A DNA stretch of 64,000 bases from Stutzerimonas sp. S1 (GCF_025966695.1 NZ_JAOEIY010000006.1:1-64000), one strand, 5' to 3'; shown: positions 1 through 9,806, counted from the stretch's first letter. Numbers and translations: made by a program. Notes: generated from the sequence alone by a model not told the origin.

Positions 1-453
1 ATCGTCGGTCTGCGTCCGACCACCAAGACCACCTGCACCGGCGTGGAAATGTTCCGCAAGCTGCTGGACGAAGGTCGGGCCGGTGAGAACTGCGGCGTCC
101 TGCTGCGCGGTACCAAGCGTGATGACGTCGAGCGTGGCCAGGTTCTGGCCAAGCCGGGCACCATCAAGCCGCACACCAAGTTCGAAGCTGAAGTGTACGT
201 ACTGTCCAAGGAAGAAGGTGGTCGTCACACCCCGTTCTTCAAGGGCTATCGTCCGCAGTTCTACTTCCGTACCACTGACGTGACCGGTTCGTGCGAGCTG
301 CCGGAGGGCGTTGAGATGGTGATGCCGGGCGACAACGTGAAAATGGTTGTCACCCTGATCAAGCCGATCGCTATGGAAGACGGCCTGCGCTTCGCAATTC
401 GCGAAGGCGGTCGTACCGTTGGCGCCGGTGTGGTTGCCAAGATCGTCGAGTAA
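1..453 (+). CDS. tuf: Elongation factor Tu, C-terminal part (5' end outside window)
   Basis: The reading frame is open from base 1 and ends at a TAA at 453, giving the last 150 residues of EF-Tu, the GTPase that delivers aminoacyl-tRNA to the ribosome. The visible part covers domains II and III; for example the segment with [19 protein letters not shown] and the terminal run with [15 protein letters not shown] are typical EF-Tu. The GTPase domain lies upstream of the window. It precedes the S10 operon, as tuf does in pseudomonads, and is closed by its own terminator. Confidence 0.98.
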   Translation: MVGLRPTTKTTCTGVEMFRKLLDEGRAGENCGVLLRGTKRDDVERGQVLAKPGTIKPHTKFEAEVYVLSKEEGGRHTPFFKGYRPQFYFRTTDVTGSCELPEGVEMVMPGDNVKMVVTLIKPIAMEDGLRFAIREGGRTVGAGVVAKIVE

Positions 454-468
454 TATTTGTCGATGATG

Positions 469-495
469 AAAAAGGCCCCTTCGGGGCCTTTTTCT
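469..495 (+). terminator. Intrinsic terminator after tuf
   Basis: A short GC-rich inverted repeat, AAAGGCCCC-TTC-GGGGCCTTT, is followed by a T run. It lies 16 bases after the tuf stop and separates tuf from the S10 promoter. Confidence 0.9.
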
Positions 496-510
496 ATTGT
501 TGATCATTTA

Positions 511-539
511 TTGACACCCTATGGGCGCATCCGTACAAT
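511..539 (+). promoter_or_regulatory. Sigma70-type promoter of the S10 operon
   Basis: TTGACA at 511-516, a 17-base spacer, then TACAAT at 534-539. This is a perfect -35 with a 5/6 -10 at optimal spacing. It lies between the tuf terminator and rpsJ and gives a leader of about 55 bases. The leader is short compared with the E. coli S10 leader, where L4 acts. Confidence 0.8.
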
Positions 540-602
540 TGCGCCTCCTTTTACCGGGGGTATTGCGCCTGGTAGGGTGGCTACTTGGAGTCTGAGGTCA
601 AA

Positions 603-914
603 ATGCAAAACCAACAAATCCGTATTCGGTTGAAGGCTTTTGACCATCGCCTGATCGATCAATCAACCCAGGAAATCGTGGAAACCGCGAAACGTACTGG
701 TGCTCAGGTGCGTGGTCCGATTCCGCTGCCAACCCGCAAAGAGCGGTTCACTGTGCTGGTTTCTCCGCACGTCAATAAGGACGCGCGCGATCAGTATGAA
801 ATTCGAACCCATAAGCGCGTGCTGGACATCGTTCAGCCAACCGACAAAACCGTCGATGCGCTGATGAAGCTCGATCTTGCGGCTGGTGTGGAAGTGCAGA
901 TCAGCCTCGGCTAA
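603..914 (+). CDS. rpsJ: 30S ribosomal protein S10 (NusE)
   Basis: This 103-residue protein is full length for S10, a head protein of the small subunit that also pairs with NusB in transcription antitermination (nusB is at 41068). The conserved N-terminus [14 protein letters not shown] and the [17 protein letters not shown] loop are present. The ATG at 603 is chosen over a longer in-frame start at 585 because S10 begins [10 protein letters not shown]. It is the first gene of the S10 operon. Confidence 0.98.
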
Positions 915-996
915 AACCTTGGAGTTTTAGTCGTGTAACGCTCTGAAATGGGCGGCCATAGCGGGTGAAAGCCCCGTACACTCAAGAGGTTTCAAA

Positions 997-1632
997 ATGA
1001 CTATTGGTGTAGTCGGTCGTAAATGCGGCATGACCCGCGTTTTCACCGAGGATGGTGTCTCTATTCCGGTTACGGTCATCGAGATCGAGCCGAATCGCGT
1101 CACTCAGTTCAAGAATGAAGAGAGCGATGGCTACCGTGCAGTGCAGGTCACTGTCGGCGAGCGTCGCGCGTCCCGTGTCACCAAGGCTCAGGCCGGTCAC
1201 TTCGCCAAGGCGAATGTTGCTGCAGGTCGTGGCGTCTGGGAATTCCGCCTCGATGGTGAGGAGTTCCAGGTTGGTGATCAGATCAATGCCGAGATTTTCC
1301 AGGCAGGGCAGCTGGTGGATGTCACCGGGCAGTCCAAGGGTAAAGGCTTTGCCGGTACCATCAAGCGCTGGAACTTCCGTGGTCAGGACAATACCCACGG
1401 TAACTCCGTATCCCACCGCGTCCCGGGCTCTATCGGTCAGTGCCAGACTCCAGGTCGTGTATTCAAGGGCAAGAAGATGTCCGGGCACATGGGCGCCGAG
1501 CGCGTAACCGTGCAGTCTCTGGAAATCGTGCGTGTCGATGCTGAGCGGAACCTGCTTTTGGTGAAGGGTGCAGTGCCCGGCGCCACTGGTGGTGACGTGC
1601 TCGTGCGTCCGGCCGCCAAGGCTCGCGGTTAA
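997..1632 (+). CDS. rplC: 50S ribosomal protein L3
   Basis: This 211-residue protein is full length for L3, which reaches the peptidyl-transferase centre and nucleates 23S rRNA folding. It starts [16 protein letters not shown] and carries the GSIGQ segment near residue 144, where the glutamine methylated by PrmB in E. coli lies. An 82-base gap separates it from rpsJ; the SD is AAGAGG. It is the second gene of the S10 operon. Confidence 0.98.
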   Translation: MTIGVVGRKCGMTRVFTEDGVSIPVTVIEIEPNRVTQFKNEESDGYRAVQVTVGERRASRVTKAQAGHFAKANVAAGRGVWEFRLDGEEFQVGDQINAEIFQAGQLVDVTGQSKGKGFAGTIKRWNFRGQDNTHGNSVSHRVPGSIGQCQTPGRVFKGKKMSGHMGAERVTVQSLEIVRVDAERNLLLVKGAVPGATGGDVLVRPAAKARG

Positions 1633-1644
1633 GGGGGAGTTCAC

Positions 1645-2247
1645 ATGCAATTGAATGTAAATGGCGCACAGGCCATCGAAGTCTCCGATCGCGCCTTTGG
1701 TGGCGAGTTCAACGAGACGCTGGTGCATCAGGCTGTAGTCGCCTACATGGCTGGCGGTCGTCAGGGCAGCAAGCAGCAGAAGACCCGTTCGGACGTTTCC
1801 GGTGGCGGTAAGCGCCCGTGGCGTCAGAAGGGCACCGGTCGTGCTCGTGCCGGTACCAGCCGTGGGCCGATCTGGCGTGGTGGTGGTGTGACCTTCGCTG
1901 CGCGTCCGCAGAATCACGATCAGAAGCTGAACAAGAAGATGTATCGCGCAGCGCTGCGTTCCATCCTTGCTGAGCTCGTTCGTTCGGAGCGGCTGGTTGT
2001 TGTCGAGGACTTCGCCGTCGATGCGCCGAAGACCAAGGTGCTTGCCAGCAAGCTGAATGGCATGGGTCTGAACGACGTGCTGATCGTTTCCGAGGCTGTC
2101 GATCAGAATCTGTACCTCGCCGCTCGCAATCTGCCGCATGTGGATGTGCGTGACGTGCAGGGTTCGGATCCGGTTAGCCTGATCGCCTATGACAAGGTGT
2201 TGATCACCGTGTCGGCTGTGAAGAAATTCGAGGAGCTGCTGGGATGA
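1645..2247 (+). CDS. rplD: 50S ribosomal protein L4
   Basis: This 200-residue protein is L4, whose extended loop lines the peptide exit tunnel. The tunnel loop is recognisable as the basic [20 protein letters not shown] stretch near residue 52. In E. coli L4 represses its own S10 operon through the leader; I saw no clear copy of that leader fold here. It has an SD (GGGGGAG) and its stop overlaps the rplW start by four bases. Confidence 0.98.
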   Translation: MQLNVNGAQAIEVSDRAFGGEFNETLVHQAVVAYMAGGRQGSKQQKTRSDVSGGGKRPWRQKGTGRARAGTSRGPIWRGGGVTFAARPQNHDQKLNKKMYRAALRSILAELVRSERLVVVEDFAVDAPKTKVLASKLNGMGLNDVLIVSEAVDQNLYLAARNLPHVDVRDVQGSDPVSLIAYDKVLITVSAVKKFEELLG

Positions 2248-2543
2248 ACCAGGAACGCGTATTCAAAGTCCTGCTTGGTCCGCACGTCTCCGAGAAGGCA
2301 ACCGTGCTGGCTGACAGCAAGAGCCAGTTTGTTTTCAAGGTTGCAACTGATGCAACCAAGCTGGAAATCAAGAAGGCCGTCGAAAGCCTGTTCAACGTGA
2401 AGGTCGCTACCGTCAATACCCTTAATGTCCAGGGCAAGACCAAGCGTACCGCTCGCGGCCTGGGCAAGCGCAACGACTGGAAGAAAGCGTACATCGCGCT
2501 TCAGCCGGGCCAGGATCTCGATTTCTCCGGCAGTGCTGAGTAA
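2244..2543 (+). CDS. rplW: 50S ribosomal protein L23
   Basis: This 99-residue protein is L23, which sits at the tunnel exit and docks trigger factor, SRP and the Sec translocon. It starts [20 protein letters not shown], standard for the family. The ATG overlaps the rplD stop (ATGA), suggesting translational coupling. Confidence 0.98.
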   Translation: MNQERVFKVLLGPHVSEKATVLADSKSQFVFKVATDATKLEIKKAVESLFNVKVATVNTLNVQGKTKRTARGLGKRNDWKKAYIALQPGQDLDFSGSAE

Positions 2544-2557
2544 GGAAGGGGTGCATC

Positions 2558-3379
2558 ATGGCAATCGTTAAATGCAAACCGACTTCCGCGGGCCGCCGCT
2601 TTGTGGTCAAGGTGGTGGGTCAGGAGCTGCACAAAGGCGCTCCTTATGCTCCGCTGCTCGAGAAGAAGTCGAAGTCCGGTGGTCGTAACAATAACGGCCG
2701 TATCACCACTCGCCACATTGGCGGTGGTCACAAGCAGCATTACCGTCTGGTCGATTTTCGTCGCAACAAGGATGGCATTCCTGCCATCGTCGAGCGCGTC
2801 GAATATGATCCAAACCGTACTGCGCATATCGCGCTGCTCAAGTATGCCGACGGCGAGCGTCGCTACATCATCGCGCCGAAGGGTGTGAGTGCCGGCGATC
2901 AACTGCTTTCGGGTGTTAATGCGCCGATCAAGGCCGGCAACAGCCTGCCGCTACGCAACATTCCGCTGGGTTCCACCGTTCACGGTATCGAGCTGAAGCC
3001 GGGTAAGGGTGCTCAGATTGCGCGTTCGGCGGGTGCTTCGGCTCAGCTGGTAGCGCGTGAAGGCGCCTACGTGACCCTGCGTCTGCGTTCCGGTGAGATG
3101 CGCAAGGTGCTGGCCGAGTGCCGTGCGACCCTGGGCGAAGTCTCGAACTCCGAGCACAGTCTGCGCTCGCTGGGTAAGGCCGGTGCCAAACGCTGGAAGG
3201 GCATTCGTCCTACCGTCCGTGGTGTCGCGATGAACCCGGTCGATCACCCGCACGGTGGTGGTGAAGGTCGTACCTCCGGTGGTCGTCATCCGGTGTCGCC
3301 ATGGGGCTTCCCGACTAAGGGCGCGAAGACCCGCACTAACAAGCGCACCGATAACATGATCGTCCGTCGTCGCAAGTAA
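2558..3379 (+). CDS. rplB: 50S ribosomal protein L2
   Basis: This 273-residue protein is L2, needed for subunit joining and near the peptidyl-transferase centre. The family signature with [13 protein letters not shown] is near residue 226 and contains the conserved histidine. Length and both ends are normal. The SD is AAGGAAGGGG, 14 bases after rplW. Confidence 0.98.
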   Translation: MAIVKCKPTSAGRRFVVKVVGQELHKGAPYAPLLEKKSKSGGRNNNGRITTRHIGGGHKQHYRLVDFRRNKDGIPAIVERVEYDPNRTAHIALLKYADGERRYIIAPKGVSAGDQLLSGVNAPIKAGNSLPLRNIPLGSTVHGIELKPGKGAQIARSAGASAQLVAREGAYVTLRLRSGEMRKVLAECRATLGEVSNSEHSLRSLGKAGAKRWKGIRPTVRGVAMNPVDHPHGGGEGRTSGGRHPVSPWGFPTKGAKTRTNKRTDNMIVRRRK

Positions 3380-3395
3380 CTAGAGGGATACGACA

Positions 3396-3671
3396 GTGCC
3401 GCGTTCTCTGAAAAAAGGTCCTTTTATCGATCTTCACCTACTGAAGAAGGTCGAAGCGGCGGTGGAAAAGAATGATCGCAAGCCGGTTAAAACCTGGTCG
3501 CGTCGTTCGATGATCCTGCCGCAAATGGTCGGTCTGACCATCGCTGTACATAACGGTCGTCAGCATGTCCCGGTTCTCGTGAACGAAGACATGGTCGGCC
3601 ATAAACTCGGCGAGTTCGCTGCTACCCGTACCTATCGTGGGCACGTAGCGGACAAGAAAGGCAAGCGCTAA
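3396..3671 (+). CDS. rpsS: 30S ribosomal protein S19
   Basis: This 91-residue protein is S19, a head protein that contacts S13. It starts at a GTG and reads [20 protein letters not shown]; no ATG fits the conserved N-terminus, so GTG is the true start. The C-terminal tail is short and basic ([10 protein letters not shown]), as in the family. Confidence 0.97.
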   Translation: MPRSLKKGPFIDLHLLKKVEAAVEKNDRKPVKTWSRRSMILPQMVGLTIAVHNGRQHVPVLVNEDMVGHKLGEFAATRTYRGHVADKKGKR

Positions 3672-3684
3672 GGGGTAAGGAAAG

Positions 3685-4017
3685 ATGGAAGTAGCCGCTA
3701 AGTTGTCGGGCGCTCGCATCTCCGCCCAGAAAGCCCGCCTGGTCGCCGACCAGATCCGCGGGAAGAAGGTGGGCGAAGCGCTCAACCTCCTGGCTTTCAG
3801 CAGCAAGAAAGCCGCCGAGATCATGAAGAAGGTGCTGGAGTCGGCCGTTGCCAACGCCGAGCACAACGAAGGCGCTGATGTGGATGACCTCAAGGTCTCC
3901 ACCGTCTTCGTCAACGAGGGGCGTTCGCTTAAGCGCATCATGCCGCGTGCCAAAGGCCGCGCTGATCGCATCGTCAAGCGGTCTTGCCATATCACTGTCA
4001 AGGTTGCGGACAAGTAA
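3685..4017 (+). CDS. rplV: 50S ribosomal protein L22
   Basis: This 110-residue protein is L22, whose beta hairpin lines the exit tunnel beside L4. The N-terminus [20 protein letters not shown] and the loop [17 protein letters not shown] are diagnostic. It lies 13 bases downstream of rpsS in the S10 operon. Confidence 0.98.
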
Positions 4018-4030
4018 CGGAGTCGATCAG

Positions 4031-4717
4031 ATGGGTCAGAAAGTACATCCCACTGGCATTCGCCTGGGAATCGTCAAGGAGCACACCTCCGTCTGGTACG
4101 CAGACGGCCGTACGTATGCAGACTATCTGCTTGCAGATCTGAACGTGCGTGAGTACCTCCAAGACAAACTAAAAAGCGCGTCCGTAAGCCGTATCGATAT
4201 CCATCGCCCGGCTCAAACCGCACGCATCACCATCCACACCGCTCGTCCCGGCATCGTGATCGGCAAGAAGGGTGAAGATGTTGAGAAGCTGCGTCAGGAC
4301 CTGACCAAGCAAATGGGTGTGCCTGTGCACATCAATATCGAAGAGATCCGCAAGCCGGAGCTCGACGCAATGCTGGTTGCACAGAGCGTTGCTCAGCAGC
4401 TGGAGCGTCGCGTGATGTTCCGTCGCGCCATGAAGCGCGCCGTACAGAATGCCATGCGCATTGGTGCCAAAGGCATCAAGATCCAGGTCAGTGGTCGTCT
4501 GGGTGGGGCTGAAATTGCCCGTACCGAGTGGTATCGCGAAGGGCGTGTGCCGCTGCACACCCTGCGTGCCGATATCGATTACAACACTTACGAAGCGCAC
4601 ACCACTTACGGTGTGATTGGCGTCAAGGTATGGATCTTCAAAGGCGAAGTGATTGGTGGTCGCCATGAAGAGCTCAAGCCGCAAGCGCCTGCGCCTCGTA
4701 AAAAAGCTGCTAAGTAA
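4031..4717 (+). CDS. rpsC: 30S ribosomal protein S3
   Basis: This 228-residue protein is S3, at the mRNA entry channel. It has the N-terminal block [16 protein letters not shown], a type II KH domain with the GKKG loop near residue 78, and the C-terminal S3 domain with [12 protein letters not shown]. An in-frame start exists far upstream at 3848, but the conserved N-terminus fixes the start at 4031. The C-terminus is a basic Ala/Pro/Lys tail. Confidence 0.98.
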   Translation: MGQKVHPTGIRLGIVKEHTSVWYADGRTYADYLLADLNVREYLQDKLKSASVSRIDIHRPAQTARITIHTARPGIVIGKKGEDVEKLRQDLTKQMGVPVHINIEEIRKPELDAMLVAQSVAQQLERRVMFRRAMKRAVQNAMRIGAKGIKIQVSGRLGGAEIARTEWYREGRVPLHTLRADIDYNTYEAHTTYGVIGVKVWIFKGEVIGGRHEELKPQAPAPRKKAAK

Positions 4718-4729
4718 GGGGTACGCCAA

Positions 4730-5143
4730 ATGTTGCAACCCAAGCGTACAAAATTCCGTAAGCAGATGACTGGCCACAACCGTGGTCTGGCTCAGCGCGG
4801 TAGCAAGGTCAGCTTCGGCGAGTTCGCACTGAAGTCTGTTTCCCGTGGTCGTTTGACCGCGCGTCAGATCGAGGCTGCACGTCGTGCCCTCACCCGTCAC
4901 GTTAAGCGTGGCGGCAAGATCTGGATCCGCGTGTTCCCCGATAAGCCGGTTACCAAGAAGCCCCTCGAAGTTCGTATGGGTAAAGGTAAGGGTAGCGTCG
5001 AGTACTGGGTAGCCCAGATTCAGCCGGGCAAGGTGCTCTACGAGATCGAGGGTGTTTCCGAAGAGCTGGCGCGTGAGGCATTTGCCTTGGCAGCTGCGAA
5101 GCTGCCGCTCGCCACCTCCTTTGTTAAGCGGACGGTGATGTGA
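4730..5143 (+). CDS. rplP: 50S ribosomal protein L16
   Basis: This 137-residue protein is L16, which helps place the A-site tRNA. It starts [19 protein letters not shown] and carries the [18 protein letters not shown] segment. The stop overlaps the rpmC ATG by one base. Confidence 0.98.
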   Translation: MLQPKRTKFRKQMTGHNRGLAQRGSKVSFGEFALKSVSRGRLTARQIEAARRALTRHVKRGGKIWIRVFPDKPVTKKPLEVRMGKGKGSVEYWVAQIQPGKVLYEIEGVSEELAREAFALAAAKLPLATSFVKRTVM

Positions 5144-5334
5144 TGAAAGCGAATGAACTTCGTGAAAAATCCGCTCAGCAGCTGAACGAGCAACTGCTCG
5201 AGCTGCTGCGCGACCAGTTCAATCTGCGTATGCAGAAAGCGACTGGCCAGTTGGGGCAGTCTCACCTGCTCTCGCAAGTCAAGCGCGACATCGCTCGTGT
5301 CAAGACTGTGCTCAACCAGCAGGCAGGTAAGTGA
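5143..5334 (+). CDS. rpmC: 50S ribosomal protein L29
   Basis: This 63-residue protein is L29, a two-helix protein at the tunnel exit next to L23. It reads [18 protein letters not shown]. An in-frame GTG one codon earlier (5140) is possible but lies inside rplP; the ATG at 5143 is preferred. Confidence 0.97.
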   Translation: MKANELREKSAQQLNEQLLELLRDQFNLRMQKATGQLGQSHLLSQVKRDIARVKTVLNQQAGK

Positions 5335-5336
5335 TC

Positions 5337-5603
5337 ATGGCTGAAGCTCAGAAAACCGTCCGCACGCTGACCGGCCGCGTCGTCAGCGACAAGATGGACA
5401 AGACCATCACCGTTCTGATCGAGCGTCGCGTCAAGCACCCGATCTACGGTAAATACGTTAAGCGTTCGACCAAGCTGCACGCTCACGACGAAACCAACCA
5501 GTGCCGCATCGGCGACAAGGTCACTATCCGCGAGACTCGTCCGCTGGCTAAGACCAAGACCTGGATGCTGGTTGATGTCGTTGAACGCGCTGTTGAAGTT
5601 TAA
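5337..5603 (+). CDS. rpsQ: 30S ribosomal protein S17
   Basis: This 88-residue protein is S17, an OB-fold primary 16S rRNA binder. It reads [20 protein letters not shown] and contains the [19 protein letters not shown] segment typical of the family. The ATG at 5337 is used instead of the GTG at 5331, which overlaps rpmC. It is the last gene of the S10 operon. Confidence 0.97.
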   Translation: MAEAQKTVRTLTGRVVSDKMDKTITVLIERRVKHPIYGKYVKRSTKLHAHDETNQCRIGDKVTIRETRPLAKTKTWMLVDVVERAVEV

Positions 5604-5626
5604 GGGCTAGGGGTCGGAGAAATTAT

Positions 5627-5995
5627 ATGATTCAGACTCAATCCATGCTCGATGTGGCTGATAACAGTGGCGCTCGTCGCGTCATGTGTATCAAGGTGCT
5701 CGGCGGTTCGCACCGCCGTTACGCCGGCATCGGCGACATTATTAAAGTTACCGTCAAGGAAGCGATTCCGCGTGGCAAGGTCAAGAAAGGCCAGGTGATG
5801 ACTGCTGTGGTAGTCCGCACCCGTCACGGTGTGCGCCGTCCCGATGGTTCCATCATCCGCTTCGATGGCAATGCTGCTGTTCTGCTGAACAATAAGCAGG
5901 AGCCTATCGGCACCCGTATCTTTGGGCCGGTGACTCGTGAGCTTCGTTCCGAGAAGTTCATGAAGATCGTCTCGCTCGCCCCTGAAGTGCTGTAA
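5627..5995 (+). CDS. rplN: 50S ribosomal protein L14
   Basis: This 122-residue protein is L14, at the subunit interface and the binding partner of the silencing factor RsfS. It starts [20 protein letters not shown], fully canonical. It is the first gene of the spc group; only 23 bases separate it from rpsQ and no terminator is visible, so S10 and spc are probably co-transcribed here. Confidence 0.98.
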   Translation: MIQTQSMLDVADNSGARRVMCIKVLGGSHRRYAGIGDIIKVTVKEAIPRGKVKKGQVMTAVVVRTRHGVRRPDGSIIRFDGNAAVLLNNKQEPIGTRIFGPVTRELRSEKFMKIVSLAPEVL

Positions 5996-6006
5996 GGAGT
6001 AGCCGC

Positions 6007-6321
6007 ATGCAAAAGATTCGTCGCGACGACGAGATCGTCGTCATCGCCGGCAAAGACAAGGGCAAGCGCGGAAAGGTGCTCAAGGTTCTCGCTGACGGCC
6101 GTGTGGTCGTCGGTGGAGTCAACCTGGTCAAGCGCCATACCAAGCCGAACCCGATGTCCGGCGTTCAGGGCGGTATCGTCGAGAAGGAGGCGCCTCTGCA
6201 CGTCTCCAACGTCGCCATTTTCAACGGCGAAACCAACAAGGCAGACCGCGTTGGCTTCAAGGTTGAAGACGGCAAGAAAATCCGTGTCTTCAAGTCGACC
6301 CAGAAGCCGGTTGGCGCTTGA
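6007..6321 (+). CDS. rplX: 50S ribosomal protein L24
   Basis: This 104-residue protein is L24, one of the two assembly-initiating 50S proteins. The KOW motif ([20 protein letters not shown]) is near residue 7, followed by [14 protein letters not shown]. The SD is AAGGAG, 11 bases after rplN. Confidence 0.98.
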   Translation: MQKIRRDDEIVVIAGKDKGKRGKVLKVLADGRVVVGGVNLVKRHTKPNPMSGVQGGIVEKEAPLHVSNVAIFNGETNKADRVGFKVEDGKKIRVFKSTQKPVGA

Positions 6322-6340
6322 GACTGCTAGGTAGATAACC

Positions 6341-6880
6341 ATGGCACGACTAAAAGAAGTTTATCGGAAGGAAATCGCGCCCAAGCTGAAGGAAGAACTT
6401 CAGCTCAGTAACGTGATGGAAGTTCCGCGCATTACCAAGATCACCCTCAATATGGGTATCGGCGAAGCGATCGGTGACAAGAAGATCATCGACAACGCAG
6501 TTGCTGATCTGGAGAAGATCACTGGCCAGAAGGTCGTTGTGACCCATGCTCGCAAGTCCATTGCGGGCTTCAAGGTTCGCGAAGGTTGGCCGATCGGCGT
6601 CAAAGTAACTCTGCGTCGCGAGCGTATGTACGAGTTTCTTGATCGTCTGCTGTCCATTTCGCTTCCGCGGGTTCGCGACTTCCGTGGCCTGAATGCCAAG
6701 TCCTTTGATGGTCGTGGCAATTACAGCATGGGCGTCAAAGAGCAGATCATCTTCCCGGAAATCGATTACGACAAGATCGATGCCCTGCGTGGTCTGGATA
6801 TCACTCTGACCACTACTGCTCGGACGGATGAAGAGGGTCGCGCGCTGCTGCGTGCCTTCAACTTCCCGTTCCGTAACTGA
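6341..6880 (+). CDS. rplE: 50S ribosomal protein L5
   Basis: This 179-residue protein is L5, a 5S rRNA binder of the central protuberance that contacts P-site tRNA. Signature pieces are [15 protein letters not shown] near residue 33 and [17 protein letters not shown] near residue 110. In E. coli the S8 repressor site lies at the start of this gene; I did not establish the fold here. Confidence 0.98.
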   Translation: MARLKEVYRKEIAPKLKEELQLSNVMEVPRITKITLNMGIGEAIGDKKIIDNAVADLEKITGQKVVVTHARKSIAGFKVREGWPIGVKVTLRRERMYEFLDRLLSISLPRVRDFRGLNAKSFDGRGNYSMGVKEQIIFPEIDYDKIDALRGLDITLTTTARTDEEGRALLRAFNFPFRN

Positions 6881-6893
6881 TTGGAGTAGGCAC

Positions 6894-7199
6894 ATGGCTA
6901 AGCAAAGCATGAAGAACCGTGAGCTGAAGCGTCAGCAAACGGTTGCCAAGTTCGCCCAGAAGCGCGCAGCACTGAAAGCAGTCATTGCCAATCCGGAATC
7001 CAGTCCGGAAGCGCGCTGGGAAGCTCAGGTGGCTCTACAGAAGCAACCCCGCGACGCAAGCGCGTCGCGCCTGCGCAACCGCTGCCGTCTGACTGGACGT
7101 CCGCATGGCGTTTACCGCAAGTTTGGTTTGGCGCGCAACATGCTGCGCCAGGCTGCAATGCGCGGTGACGTTCCCGGTCTGGTCAAGGCCAGCTGGTAA
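6894..7199 (+). CDS. rpsN: 30S ribosomal protein S14, zinc-independent long form
   Basis: This 101-residue S14 belongs to the long form. It has only one cysteine, so the CxxC...CxxC zinc ribbon of short S14 is absent. The C-terminal block [20 protein letters not shown] is conserved. The start is set at 6894 ([13 protein letters not shown]), not at the in-frame upstream start inside rplE. A terminator and a new promoter follow it. Confidence 0.97.
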   Translation: MAKQSMKNRELKRQQTVAKFAQKRAALKAVIANPESSPEARWEAQVALQKQPRDASASRLRNRCRLTGRPHGVYRKFGLARNMLRQAAMRGDVPGLVKASW

Positions 7200-7203
7200 C
7201 AAG

Positions 7204-7234
7204 ACAAACAGGACCTTCGGGTCCTGTTTGTTTT
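7204..7234 (+). terminator. Intrinsic terminator between rpsN and rpsH
   Basis: The inverted repeat AAACAGGACC-TTCG-GGTCCTGTTT (with a UUCG tetraloop in RNA) is followed by GTTTTTC. It begins only a few bases after the rpsN stop and would end or attenuate transcription inside the spc gene group. Confidence 0.85.
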
Positions 7235-7237
7235 TCG

Positions 7238-7261
7238 ATCAAGCCCCTTGCGGGGCTTGAT
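7238..7261 (+). terminator. Second hairpin, overlapping the next -35
   Basis: The inverted repeat ATCAAGCCCC-TTGC-GGGGCTTGAT lies directly behind the first terminator. It has no good T run, so it may act as a backup hairpin. Its right arm contains the TTGATT -35 of the promoter at 7257. Confidence 0.55.
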
Positions 7262-7285
7262 TCGCTTATGGCGACTCTCTAGAAT
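7257..7285 (+). promoter_or_regulatory. Sigma70-type promoter upstream of rpsH
   Basis: TTGATT at 7257-7262, 17 bases, then TAGAAT at 7280-7285. It lies in the 180-base gap between rpsN and rpsH, behind a terminator, leaving a leader of about 85-90 bases before rpsH. It probably drives rpsH to rpmJ as a separate unit. Confidence 0.7.
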
Positions 7286-7379
7286 GTCCGGCTCGCCTGA
7301 GCCTCGCACTTTGCCGGGTTTGTCCATTGGCGACACGAGCCGTCAAGGCTTATTTTTTTGTTTTAGGAGCTAAGAGCCC

Positions 7380-7772
7380 ATGAGTATGCAGGACCCGTTA
7401 GCGGACATGCTAACTCGTATCCGTAATGCCCAGATGGCCGAAAAGTCCGTCGTAAGCATGCCGTCTTCCACGCTGAAGGTGGCGGTAGCCAATGTTCTTC
7501 AGGGCGAAGGCTATATCGCGGGATACCAGGTCAGTGGTGATGCCAAGCCGCAGCTGTCCATCGAGCTGAAGTACTTCGAAGGCCGTCCGGTCATCGAAGA
7601 ACTCAAGCGCGTAAGTCGTCCTGGCCTGCGCCAGTACAAGTCCGTTGACCAGTTGCCGAAAGTACGCGGTGGCCTGGGTGTGTCGATCGTTTCCACCAAC
7701 AAGGGTGTGATGACTGATCGTGCTGCTCGCGCTGCTGGTGTTGGCGGCGAAGTGCTTTGCACTGTGTTCTAA
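7380..7772 (+). CDS. rpsH: 30S ribosomal protein S8
   Basis: This 130-residue protein is S8, a primary 16S rRNA binder and, in E. coli, the translational repressor of the spc operon. It starts [19 protein letters not shown] and ends with the conserved [11 protein letters not shown]. It follows an unusually long 180-base gap containing a terminator and promoter. Confidence 0.98.
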   Translation: MSMQDPLADMLTRIRNAQMAEKSVVSMPSSTLKVAVANVLQGEGYIAGYQVSGDAKPQLSIELKYFEGRPVIEELKRVSRPGLRQYKSVDQLPKVRGGLGVSIVSTNKGVMTDRAARAAGVGGEVLCTVF

Positions 7773-7785
7773 GGGGGGGATAAGC

Positions 7786-8319
7786 ATGTCTCGCGTTGCT
7801 AAGAACCCCGTCAAGCTGCCCGCTGGCGTTGAAATCAAGATGTCTGGTCAGCAGCTTTCGGTGAAGGGCGCAAAAGGCGCTCTCGAACTGAATGTTCACC
7901 CGTCTGTGGAAGTGATCCAAGAAGCCGGCGAACTGCGCTTTGCTGGTCGTAATGGTGATCAGCAGACTCGCGCCATGGCTGGTACCACTCGTGCGCTGGT
8001 CAACAATATGGTGATCGGCGTTAGCCAGGGCTTCGAGCGCAAGCTTCAGCTGGTTGGTGTTGGTTACAAGGCGCAAGCCAAAGGTCAGGTGCTGAACCTC
8101 GCGCTCGGTTTCTCCCATCCGATCGACTACGCGTTGCCGGAAGGTGTGGTTGCCGAAACCCCGAACCAGACCGAGATCCTGATCAAGGGTGTCGACAAGC
8201 AACTGGTTGGTCAGGTCGCTGCGGAGATTCGCGATTTCCGTCGCCCTGAACCTTATAAGGGCAAGGGTGTTCGTTACGCGGATGAAGTCGTCCGTCGTAA
8301 AGAAGCCAAGAAGAAGTAG
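7786..8319 (+). CDS. rplF: 50S ribosomal protein L6
   Basis: This 177-residue protein is L6, near the sarcin-ricin loop where elongation factors bind. It starts [19 protein letters not shown]; the C-terminal [16 protein letters not shown] signature is present. The ATG at 7786 with SD GGGGGGATAAGC is preferred over the in-frame start at 7720 inside rpsH. Confidence 0.98.
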   Translation: MSRVAKNPVKLPAGVEIKMSGQQLSVKGAKGALELNVHPSVEVIQEAGELRFAGRNGDQQTRAMAGTTRALVNNMVIGVSQGFERKLQLVGVGYKAQAKGQVLNLALGFSHPIDYALPEGVVAETPNQTEILIKGVDKQLVGQVAAEIRDFRRPEPYKGKGVRYADEVVRRKEAKKK

Positions 8320-8329
8320 GGCATAGCAA

Positions 8330-8680
8330 ATGACCGACAAAAAAGTTACTCGACTGCGTCGCGCTCGCAAAGCACGCCTGAAAATGCACGAGCTCGAAGC
8401 CGTGCGTTTGTGCGTGTATCGCTCTTCGCAGCACATCTACGCCCAGGTCATTTCGGCCGATGGCGGCAAGGTTCTGGCCAGCGCCTCTACCTTGGACAAA
8501 GCACTGCGTGATGGCGCCACTGGCAATGTCGACGCGGCCAAGAAAGTTGGCGAGCTGGTTGCCGAGCGTGCAAAAGCCGCTGGTGTAACGCAGGTTGCAT
8601 TCGACCGTTCTGGCTTCAAGTACCACGGTCGTGTCAAGGCACTGGCCGATGCTGCTCGTGAAGGCGGGCTGGAGTTCTAA
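8330..8680 (+). CDS. rplR: 50S ribosomal protein L18
   Basis: This 116-residue protein is L18, which binds 5S rRNA with L5 and L25. It has the basic N-terminal tail ([15 protein letters not shown]) and the C-terminal [20 protein letters not shown] signature. Confidence 0.98.
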   Translation: MTDKKVTRLRRARKARLKMHELEAVRLCVYRSSQHIYAQVISADGGKVLASASTLDKALRDGATGNVDAAKKVGELVAERAKAAGVTQVAFDRSGFKYHGRVKALADAAREGGLEF

Positions 8681-8683
8681 GTT

Positions 8684-9184
8684 ATGGCAAATAACGAGCA
8701 AAAGCGCGACGAAGGCTACATCGAGAAGCTGGTTCAAGTTAACCGCGTCGCAAAAACCGTAAAGGGTGGCCGTATCTTCACCTTCACCGCCCTGACTGTC
8801 GTTGGTGACGGAAAGGGTCGTGTAGGCTTCGGTCGTGGCAAGTCCCGCGAAGTGCCGGCTGCCATCCAGAAGGCCATGGAGGCGGCTCGCCGCAACATGA
8901 TCCAGGTCGACCTGAATGGCACTACCCTGCAGTATCCAACCAAGGCTGCGCATGGCGCTTCCAAGATCTACATGCAACCTGCGTCCGAAGGTACCGGGGT
9001 TATCGCCGGTGGTGCTATGCGCGCCATTTTGGAAGTTGCTGGCGTGCAGAACGTTCTGGCTAAGTGCTATGGCTCGACCAATCCTGTTAACGTTGTTCAC
9101 GCTACGTTCAAGGGTCTGAAGGCTATGCAGTCGCCTGAGTCTGTCGCTGCTAAGCGTGGCAAGAGCGTCGAGGAGATTCTCTAA
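8684..9184 (+). CDS. rpsE: 30S ribosomal protein S5
   Basis: This 166-residue protein is S5, important for decoding fidelity and mRNA unwinding. It has the double-stranded RNA-binding N-terminal domain ([19 protein letters not shown]) and the [17 protein letters not shown] segment near residue 105. It lies three bases after rplR. Confidence 0.98.
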   Translation: MANNEQKRDEGYIEKLVQVNRVAKTVKGGRIFTFTALTVVGDGKGRVGFGRGKSREVPAAIQKAMEAARRNMIQVDLNGTTLQYPTKAAHGASKIYMQPASEGTGVIAGGAMRAILEVAGVQNVLAKCYGSTNPVNVVHATFKGLKAMQSPESVAAKRGKSVEEIL

Positions 9185-9186
9185 CC

Positions 9187-9369
9187 ATGGCTAACGCTAC
9201 TGTCAAAGTCACGCTGGTCAAAAGCGTGAACGGCCGTCTGGCCAATCACAAGGCATGCGTCAAGGGCTTGGGCCTGCGTCGCATTGGTCATACCGTTGAG
9301 GTTCAGGACACTCCTGAAAACCGCGGGATGATCAACAAGGCCTACTACCTTCTCCGTGTGGAGGGCTAA
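9187..9369 (+). CDS. rpmD: 50S ribosomal protein L30
   Basis: This 60-residue protein is L30. It reads [20 protein letters not shown] and carries [20 protein letters not shown], the family signature. It is two bases from rpsE and two from rplO, tightly coupled. Confidence 0.97.
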   Translation: MANATVKVTLVKSVNGRLANHKACVKGLGLRRIGHTVEVQDTPENRGMINKAYYLLRVEG

Positions 9370-9371
9370 TC

Positions 9372-9806
9372 ATGCAATTGAACGATCTGCGTTCTGCGCC
9401 GGGTGCCCGTCGCGAAAAGCTGCGTCCCGGTCGTGGTATCGGCAGCGGACTCGGCAAGACCGGTGGCCGTGGCCATAAGGGTCAGACCTCCCGTTCCGGT
9501 GGCAAGATTGCTCCGGGTTTCGAGGGTGGTCAGCAGCCGTTGCATCGTCGCCTGCCGAAGTTCGGCTTCGTTTCCCTCAAGGCTATGGATCGCGCTGAGG
9601 TGCGTACGTCCGAACTGGCTAAGGTGGAAGGCGATGTCGTTTCCGTGCAGAGCCTGAAAGATGCCAACATCATCAACCAGAACGTACAGCGCGTAAAAGT
9701 TATGCTGTCCGGTGAGGTTGGTCGTGCGGTCACTCTCAAGGGTATCGCAGCCACCAAGGGTGCGCGTGCGGCTATCGAAGCAGCTGGCGGCAAGTTCGAG
9801 GAATAA
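9372..9806 (+). CDS. rplO: 50S ribosomal protein L15
   Basis: This 144-residue protein is L15, with the glycine-rich basic N-terminal extension ([20 protein letters not shown]) that reaches into 23S rRNA and a globular C-terminal half. Its stop abuts the secY ATG with no gap. Confidence 0.98.
   Translation: MQLNDLRSAPGARREKLRPGRGIGSGLGKTGGRGHKGQTSRSGGKIAPGFEGGQQPLHRRLPKFGFVSLKAMDRAEVRTSELAKVEGDVVSVQSLKDANIINQNVQRVKVMLSGEVGRAVTLKGIAATKGARAAIEAAGGKFEE

Noticed and set aside
982-2139. Long antisense frame (385 residues) over rplC-rplD
   Set aside because: It lies exactly opposite highly conserved ribosomal genes, has no SD and shows no recognisable domain; long mirror frames are expected at this GC content.
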